The notes under the pieces were generated by a model. It was not told the DNA's origin, searched no databases, and was given only the letters and a program-made list of their open reading frames with translations. Positions 57,277-64,000 of a stretch of DNA of 64,000 nucleotides are shown here, in pieces. The stretch's first letter is position 1. Every line of letters starts with the position of its first letter. The position numbers were made by a program, and so were the translations under genes. This stretch comes from Cylicocyclus nassatus (Eukaryota; Nematoda; Chromadorea; Rhabditida; Strongylidae): NCBI GenBank assembly GCA_958299035.1, contig CATQJL010000001.1, positions 51,570,329-51,634,328 on the forward strand. The letters are read 5' to 3'.

Positions 57277-57783
57277 TTAAAGGCATCGTCCAGGCAAATG
57301 TGGACATATGGGGCTCTTTTGGGGCCCTAACTAAGCCAATGCGCAAGCGGCAGCTCAGGTAGTGCTCTAACGGCTGAGATATTCGCCTCGAAACTGGACC
57401 CAGGGATCGTATTTAGCATGGATTCATGGCGCAACCCATAGGTCCTCGCACGAAATTGATGGGTTGCTCCACGAAACCATGGGGTGGAGGACTATATGTC
57501 GCCGAATTTGGAAGAGTCCCGCGCGGATTCCCTGCAGGAACGCATGTCCGCGCATGTACAAGGGTGCGTATTTGTCGCAAATGACCGTGGGGACCGCCCT
57601 TTTTCGGCGACATATAGTCCTCTACCCGAAACCATGCAAAATACGACCCCGCGGTCCATTTTCGAGGCGAATATCTCAGCCGTTAGTGCACTACCTAAGC
57701 TCGCTTGGGTAGTGGCTTAGTTAGGGCCCCAAAATCCACGTGAGAGCCCCATAGTCCAGTTTTGCCTGAACGTTACCTTTAAA
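57277..57783. mobile_element. Palindromic element B, related TTAAAGGCATCGT ends
   Basis: The left arm starts TTAAAGGCATCGTCCAGGC. The right arm, reverse complemented, reads TTTAAAGGTAACGTTCAGGC. The arms share GGGGCCCTAACTAAGCCA near their outer third, and GACTATATGTCGCCGAA pairs with its complement in the centre. The ends resemble those of element A 85 bp away, so the two probably belong to one family inserted close together. Confidence 0.75.
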
Positions 57784-60404
57784 GATGGGGTGGAACTATT
57801 GAAACAAACAATACATACCAAAAGACTTTTCTTCGCGTAAGTACTATTTTTTCATGACTCTTATCGTGAAAAAGTATTCCGACATAAAATAGTTCAGCGA
57901 ATAAAAAAATTGTCCAAGTTAAGGAGAAGTTGATAATGGGTTGCATATAGGCCTCTTGTACATGTCAGAACAAAAAAGAGAAAAGCTTCCGTACACGAAC
58001 CTGCAGTCTTGAGAGGACAGTGAAAGCAGGATTGCTCCAAGGGTTTGCTCACACCTAATGTAAGATGTATTCAAGAAAAATCGCATTTAGTCTCGAATTT
58101 ATGCGCTGCATAAATTCAAGACTAAATGCGCAATTGAAGCGTAATCAACAAAATGGCTGCACTTCATCAAACAATTTTTTGCTTTATCAGCAAGAAGAAA
58201 AGCATTCAAATCCCAATGAAACTTCAATAAATTATTTCATTGGCAGAAATGCTACGAGTTATGAAAGAAAAATTTGCCCTCTCCTCATAAATCTGCTAGA
58301 CTATCGAGCCGCGCAATAAATACTCCTGGTAAGCTCAAAGTGTTATTTGAGCTTGAAATAAACTACAGTAAGAGCTTCTTCCTGAAGATGCGTTATGATA
58401 ATCCGCTTATGAATCTTCAATTCAAAGGTTCAAAATTTCGCACCAGAAATTCTGAAAATTCTACTTTCAACGTTTGAAAACTGGTTGATAAAGAACCAAA
58501 GTTCGTACATAACTAACTATCTATAAGATATTCATATGGAATAAAAACAAAATTTTCACGGAAACAATTGAAGAAGTCGTCAAAAAACAGCATCCAAATT
58601 GCATTTTCCTAATGATGCGATATCAAAGCTTCAAATGTTTCTATTACTCAATTCGAACGTTTTACGAGTTGTTCAATTTTGTGCTCACGTCGCATAAATA
58701 TCAACACCAAATGATTTTTTTACCACTTGAAAGAGCAACTTTTTGATTTCTCGGCAGCAAAAATTGAAGATTTCGGCGCAAGATCTTTCAGCTCTGACAG
58801 CATATCTGGTTCGTAGTCAAGCGGAAAAGGGTACAAAGTTCCAAGCGGCATTTTGACATCTGGAAAGTATGCGAAACTAAAACAAAAGCCATCTGGACTA
58901 TGATAAGCTGTCCAAACTTCTACGAATTTTTGCCGTTGAAAAAAGACTTCTAAAAGGTATATTCTGATGTGGTGCCCGCTGCATATGCACTTGACGGGAA
59001 GCTTGTGAAAAACTATAGAACTGAATTTCAAAATTGATGGCGTAATCGTCAGTGGAAAGTCACAAGCAAGAAAAGAGCAGATTCTAGGAATACGTCATGA
59101 GCGCTCTGAATGAAAAATGAAAGCTCTTCTAGACTTTAGAAATTGATGAATAAGCGCAAGGATTGGCTGGGAAAACATCAAAAAGGGTGCATTTCGAGTA
59201 ATAAACGAAGCAAATTAATCAACGTTTCGTTTACCTCAGAATTGGTTTTTCCTTACTCTAATGTTTAAATACAAAAAAACTTTTAGTCCTTGTATCAGAA
59301 CTACTTCAAACGAACTTCTCGCTGCACTTTGCGCTAGCTAATCCCTAATGTAAGCTGCCGCTACTGGGGTGGAAGCAAAGAAATCAAAACGAAGCTTAAA
59401 ACCAGAAAAACAATCACGAAATGGGAGGAAATGGCTCTCGGCGTAAGTGAGTCCGTTGGCCATTCCACTCAAAATGTACTCAAGTAAGGCAATCTTGACG
59501 AAAATATGGCGTAAGTACGAAATATTATAGAATTGCTTGCTTTGATGGATGAGAAAAAAACGGAGAATGGTCTCGTTATTCATTAGCTCTTTGCAATGAA
59601 GGTTTTTTCAAATGACAGGGAAAATCAATATTAAAAATAGACTTAAACGAGAAAAACAATGACGAAAACGTTGTCGAAGCTGTTAAGGTTAAGGTAGAAT
59701 TTCTGGTGTTCAACGTAAGGGCCTTGCAAAATCAACTCAGCGGAAGGCGGTAGATGAGTAGAAGCTGAAAACAAGATGCCAAGCGTAGAAGGCTTTTCCG
59801 CTTCGAAAAACATCCTATTACGCCCGAATGTGCATGCCTTGGCATTCTTATAAAAACACATCGTTGTTTTAAAGTACAGAATCGACCCTAAATATACCTA
59901 ACGCTTTCGATTACTAAGTTAGAAACCAAGTTCGATGCGCATCTTAGCTCTTCTTGGCACTAAATAATCCCTCTTACCATATCCAAGAAGAATTATTAAG
60001 GTGTGTCATAAAATCGTCCCAACCAAACATCTTATTCTTTTCTTTTTCTATAACATGGCTACAGCTCGAAAAGGTAAGCAGCTCTAGATTCATCAGAAGA
60101 ATTTTTTGCTTGGGTCCTTAACCACTTAAGATTGAAAGAAAAACTTGAAACAATTTCGACATAATTAGGACTTGCCAAAAACCCCCCACGTCATTTCTAT
60201 ACGATTAGATTTATCGGGCATTCGTATACCCACTTGAAGCCTTTATATAATAAGAACGTAGGATGAAAAGTTATGTTGACACATAAGTCTCACGCCAAAA
60301 AATGCAAAACTCGTTTTTGAGATGTTTAAGTAGTTTTCATAAATTATATTGCATAACTTACAGCTTATCGGAATTCATATATCGTTATTTTTATACATAT
60401 TAGA
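57784..60404. other. Intergenic with unassigned minus-strand ORFs
   Basis: Three minus-strand ORFs lie in a row: 59861-59643 (72 codons), 59583-59338 (81) and 59031-58720 (103). The last reads protein-like (TAYHSPDGFCFSFAYFPDV), but I find no domain, and splice sites linking them could not be shown. They may be a decayed gene or chance. Confidence 0.3.
58082..58130. repeat. 49-bp near-perfect palindrome
   Basis: Arms of 24 nt (CGCATTTAGTCTCGAATTTA and its complement) separated by one base, with one mismatch. There is essentially no loop, so a cruciform is more likely than a microRNA precursor. Confidence 0.85.
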
Positions 60405-60716
60405 CAGTAGCGATCCCAGGATTTCCATCGGAGGGGGGGGGGAAGGAATATTTTTTCAAATGAAGGTGCTTTTCGGGTGCTCCTCAAAACTTGCGGGCCC
60501 ATAATTCCTAAATCTAAAAAGGGAGCAGCCGCCACGTCCCGAAAATTTTTTGAAAGGCTAAATAAATTTTCAAAAAAAATTAAAAACTGCTTCTAGTCGT
60601 TTACAAGAATAAACCCACTCGCACATTTTTATACCCTACGTAATTGTATGTCAAAAATTTTGCGAAATTCTCTCCCCCCCCCCCCCCTACCCCGCTCCCC
60701 CCTCGCTCCGCCACTG
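60405..60716. mobile_element. hAT-type MITE, CAGTGGCGG family, with 8-bp target duplication
   Basis: The 312-bp unit starts CAGTAGCGATCCCAGGATTT and ends with the reverse complement of CAGTGGCGGAGCGAGG. The flanks are ATATTAGA (60397-60404) and ATACTAGA (60717-60724), an 8-bp duplication with one change. Long G and C runs lie just inside the two ends. This is a classical hAT end type. Confidence 0.8.
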
Positions 60717-61099
60717 ATACTAGAGATTGTATTTGTATTCGCTAATCATAGAAACTTCGAATTAACGCAGTATCCATTTGAATAGAAAGAGCAGGTTATA
60801 AAATCACAGGTAAAAGTAAAAATAGATTTCACTAACGTTGCGATTTTGGTGAACAAGATTTGACCACTATTTGAGGTTATTGATCAGCATGTCAAAGGGA
60901 TAGGACAATAAAAATTTCTTCTTACGACTGGTGGAAAAGTAGATTTTTCTATCTAAGGTGATTCAAATCAAAACTTTTGCTGTTATACTGGAGTTCGAGA
61001 AGATTACGATTTTCGTATTTTTGAAACAAGATTTATGTGTAAATATGTTACGCAAATAGAGCAAACTCCGCCCCTAGTAACTCTAAGTCCCTCCCACAC

Positions 61100-61840
61100 C
61101 AGGGCTCGGCAAGAGGTGGTTTTTTCAATTCTTCAAAAACGAAGTTCCCCTAGACTTCGCCGGGGAACGGTCAGCAGGTACGCGAATTTTCCGCGTACCT
61201 CTTGATCGTGAATTTTAGGGTCGGCGCGAATTTTTCGCGAAGCGACGCCGCAAGCATTTCAACCAAAACAACAGCAGCATCCCAGGTGCAATGTTACTTA
61301 TGGCATTGATAAAAGTATTCTTCCACCCTCGCCCCGGGATTTTGCCGCCGGATCTCTGATAGTGGGGAGCTCTTTGGTCTCAAGATTTGGACGCGGCATG
61401 CGCGGCAAAGCGGTCGCCGCGCGCGGCGTACCTCCTGACGTGCAGCCGACTTCGCAACAAAATTACGACATCACCAATGACGCGACCATGAATGGATCAA
61501 AACGAATAATGAAAACAATGGAACAAAACATAAAAACAACTTCGAACAGACGAAAAAGAACTAATGATCTTCGAATTTTTGAATTGGCGGCATGCTGTGT
61601 CCGGCGCGCATCATTGCGCGCTTGAAGCAGGCTTACCGCCGTTACACAAAATATTTGGAGGGCTGTAACTGGGCGAAGAGGAGGGGATTTGGGGAGATTC
61701 AAAAATCCGTTGCAGGGTTTATGAACAACAAAGCTACTTATATTAAACTTGTGAAAAAATTATATGAAGAGAGGAAATATGACTTTTCTTTTCACAGCCG
61801 CCTTAGGTTGCTGTCCATTTGGAAAGCTACCTAACTCGGA
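61100..61840. mobile_element. hAT-like element of the CAGGGCTCGGCA family with coding remnant
   Basis: The left end is CAGGGCTCGGCAAGAGGTGG at 61100. The right end near 61840 (GGAAAGCTACCTAACTCGG) is the decayed counterpart of the GCCACCTCGTGCCGAGCCCTG end. A plus-strand reading at 61592-61834 contains LEGCNWAKRRGFGEIQ and TYIKLVKKLYEE, matching the remnant at 8177-8389. The centre near 61380-61440 is CpG-rich. Confidence 0.6.
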
Positions 61841-62249
61841 AAAAAACTTGTCACGTCTTCACTTCACATGATTTTTTTCATAATTTTGCTTACATAGACC
61901 TAACTCCCTATTGTCCATCTACACACCAATCTTAGTGTCATTTCATTTTCTCCTCGCTGTAGTCAAGTTTTTCGTTTATTTCAGAATAGGTTTGAATTCG
62001 CGCGCTTAACTGGCGATCGAACCTGTTAAAAATTTTTGAATTTTGTAGAAATGGTATCTATAAGGTAGGAATGACAATTTGCATTCTCTAAAGAAGCCGA
62101 AAAGTGACATAATGGGAGAAGGCTATTGTGTGTGTGTGGGAGGGGGGGGGGGGGTTCCGCTTGAACGAAATCCCTCTTGCTTTTCATTCTGAAGAATAAT
62201 CCAGCTTGTCCCATAAGCCACCTGTGCAGAGTCGGCTCCACACATATCC

Positions 62250-62735
62250 CTAGCAGTACGCACTTTTCAAAACAATGAAATATTTATACCCTGTAAGTGT
62301 TCTGAGAATTCTGACATGCAAGTGAGATGAACTCATGAGACAACTCAATAATAAAGGAACCCAATAAAATAATGTTTTGATTTGTATATCTGTAAAAAGA
62401 GTTTTTGAGACTTCTCCACGCGTGCGCAGAATAATCTGTGCGCATAAGAAGAGAGCAGTGGGCAAATCTTCGAGCAGCAGGAAGAAAAGCTGCCGTGGAA
62501 ATGTATGACCGCCAGTGGCAAAAACGAGCAAACAGCTGTTCGAGAAGTATCCGTATGGGACATCATCTGGTTTATAGGCTAGTCGCAAATATTTTAAACA
62601 AGCACACGGGGCAGCCACGATGGACGGAACCGCGGCAGACGCAAACCAATCAGCCACTATGCACTTTTCCAAGTAAGTGTACTTGAGGAGAATCGTTGAG
62701 GATGTCGTCTTCACTTCCCAAATTAGAAGCTGCAT
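62250..62735 (-). CDS. 161-codon ORF of unknown status
   Basis: The longest reading frame outside unc-80. It starts at 62735 and encodes a mixed hydrophobic protein (CACLKYLRLAYKPDDVPYG in the first half). A plus-strand frame of 82 codons overlaps it (62438-62686). No domain is recognised, and open frames on both strands argue against real coding. Confidence 0.15.
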   Translation of the reverse strand: MQLLIWEVKTTSSTILLKYTYLEKCIVADWFASAAVPSIVAAPCACLKYLRLAYKPDDVPYGYFSNSCLLVFATGGHTFPRQLFFLLLEDLPTALFLCAQIILRTRGEVSKTLFTDIQIKTLFYWVPLLLSCLMSSSHLHVRILRTLTGYKYFIVLKSAYC

Positions 62736-62959
62736 GGACTTCTTCGCATGCGAAATGTAGTAGTCCTTATCCTTTATTGGATATATTCAAGTACGCAATA
62801 TGTTTGTATACTCTTTTAGCCACAGCTTCTTGGTATCAGCAAAGATTTGTTTCTAAGTATTTTTCATTGTTGTTTTAGAATTTCGGTGTTATGTGTATCT
62901 CTATTTCTCCACTGCAAAAAAAATCAATTCACAAGAAAGAAATCTTTCTCCACGTTTGT

Positions 62960-63326
62960 TACGGTGTCTCATAATTTTCTTTTGCCGTTTTTACTGCAAC
63001 CTTCGTCTTTTTGTACCTTTCCCTTAGCGCTCGAAAACGAACTCTACCGTCAAAAAATTGTATCTCCGCCCCAAGAAATCTCAAAATTTCCCATCTATCC
63101 TAGCATATACTTGACGCATTGAATGTTCAATTACACGCTTTTCGTTCTCCATAGCTAGGAATAAAGAAAAAATGAATGGAGTAAAATGGCAAACTCGGCT
63201 TTTGACGTCCTGAGCTCCTCCCGCGCGTTACCATCATGTATTTGTACCTTTTGTAAGCGCTTCAGTTCTCGAGAAATACTGACATTTGGGATAAAAACGG
63301 TAAAAAAAGAATCATGAGACACCCTA
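62960..63326. mobile_element. Inverted-repeat element with GGTGTCTCAT ends
   Basis: The left end reads CGGTGTCTCATAATTTTC and the right end, reverse complemented, GGGTGTCTCATGATTC. The similarity extends about 35 nt inward to CCGTTTTTA. It is probably a TA- or TTA-target MITE related to the GTGTCTCATAA class. A similar end (GGTGTGTCATAAAATCG) occurs alone at 60001. Confidence 0.6.
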
Positions 63327-64000
63327 ATAGCAATCGACCCTACTCTACAGACGTATATTTGTTTAACATGGCAACCGTAGAAAAAGTCTGCCCGATGCTT
63401 TTATACAGTTGATACCGTCTCATCAATAATGGAATGCAACATGTTTGAGAGCATTGCTATATCCAACACATTTTTACAGCATAGCGATCTTCGAACTGTA
63501 ATGACCTGATGTTTTCATCAGAGAATTAATATCGAACAATCGGCTTATTATAAACATTCAAACACTAACAAACACTCCCTCTGAAGTAAAATTTAGTGAA
63601 AATACATTTGCAGCCAATGTGGGCAAGCAGAGTACTGAGCGGAACAACATAAAGCTTGATAAATTGCACGTCACATCCAATTCAAAAGCAGTAGAAAGGA
63701 AATTAGCCATCTTGATGTAAAAGCTGGAGCTTGGGAAGTAGTCAACCTATTTTTAGTCTACATGATGCGAATAAAACGACCAGAAAGCAGAAAATTCAGA
63801 GTCTGGAATAATCGTAGGAAAAAGCCGCTTTCTCAAGAAAAATTCCGAGTGAGGCAACATTCTTGAATGCATAGGCATTTAGCATTTCGATCGGTGAGGC
63901 GAAGCAAATGAATGACGAAATTTGGCAAAAAAAGACGAAGCACGTTCAGTGTGCTGAGGAAGAAAGCGAACAGAGAAAGTAGTAGATAAAATAAACGATA
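63327..64000. other. Intergenic end of window, nothing recognised
   Basis: AT-rich DNA without ORFs of note or repeat ends. Confidence 0.5.

Noticed and set aside
58082..58130. MicroRNA precursor
   Set aside because: The two arms meet with a single-base loop, which cannot form a normal precursor hairpin.
42061..64000. A second full protein-coding gene upstream of unc-80
   Set aside because: All ORFs are at most 161 codons, often overlap ORFs on the other strand, lack connected splice sites and match no family I know. A short or fast-evolving gene cannot be excluded.
1..64000. CRISPR arrays, bacterial operons, tRNA or rRNA genes
   Set aside because: No regularly spaced repeats, ribosome-binding-site operons, tRNA-like T-arm motifs or rRNA sequence were seen by eye; the window is eukaryotic.

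Overview
The window reads as nematode nuclear DNA, most likely from a strongylid such as a hookworm. It is AT-rich. Its genes are split by many introns with TTTCAG-like acceptors. It carries many short inverted-repeat transposons of the mariner (TA target duplication) and hAT (8-bp target duplication) types. The genus is inferred, not proven. I found no bacterial features, CRISPR arrays, rRNA or recognisable tRNA genes.

One gene dominates. The minus strand carries what looks like a complete unc-80 gene, the large alpha-solenoid subunit of the NALCN/NCA sodium-leak channel complex. It runs from an ATG at 41477 to a TGA ending at 1156. I reconstructed 88 coding exons by hand from splice sites, reading phase and recalled similarity to UNC80. 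The phases close at every junction and the exons total 10,014 nt, about 3,337 residues. Most introns are 45-500 bp, but introns 1 and 3 are about 4.7 and 6.9 kb. Exon 12 adds a cysteine cluster, three exons are 27-36 nt, and one intron starts with GC. The weakest boundaries are the 3' end of exon 24, exon 25, exon 37, the exon 38/39 junction, the acceptor of exon 40 and exon 71.

Layout: 1-1155 is 3' flank with a decayed transposase-like fragment. 1156-41510 is unc-80, with transposons and fold-back repeats in its introns. 41511-42060 is a GC-rich block, the likely promoter and 5' leader. 42060-64000 shows no convincing gene. It is filled with palindromic TA-flanked elements (four copies or pieces of one CAGGGTGTCCC family), two hAT-type elements, a pair of related palindromic elements at 56.9-57.8 kb, a tandem 43-bp duplication with CRE-like cores, and isolated ORFs of unknown status.

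UNC-80 works with UNC-79, NLF-1 and the NCA channel pore in neurons to set resting excitability. None of those partners is in this window, so the biology here concerns one gene, its unusual architecture and the elements inside it.
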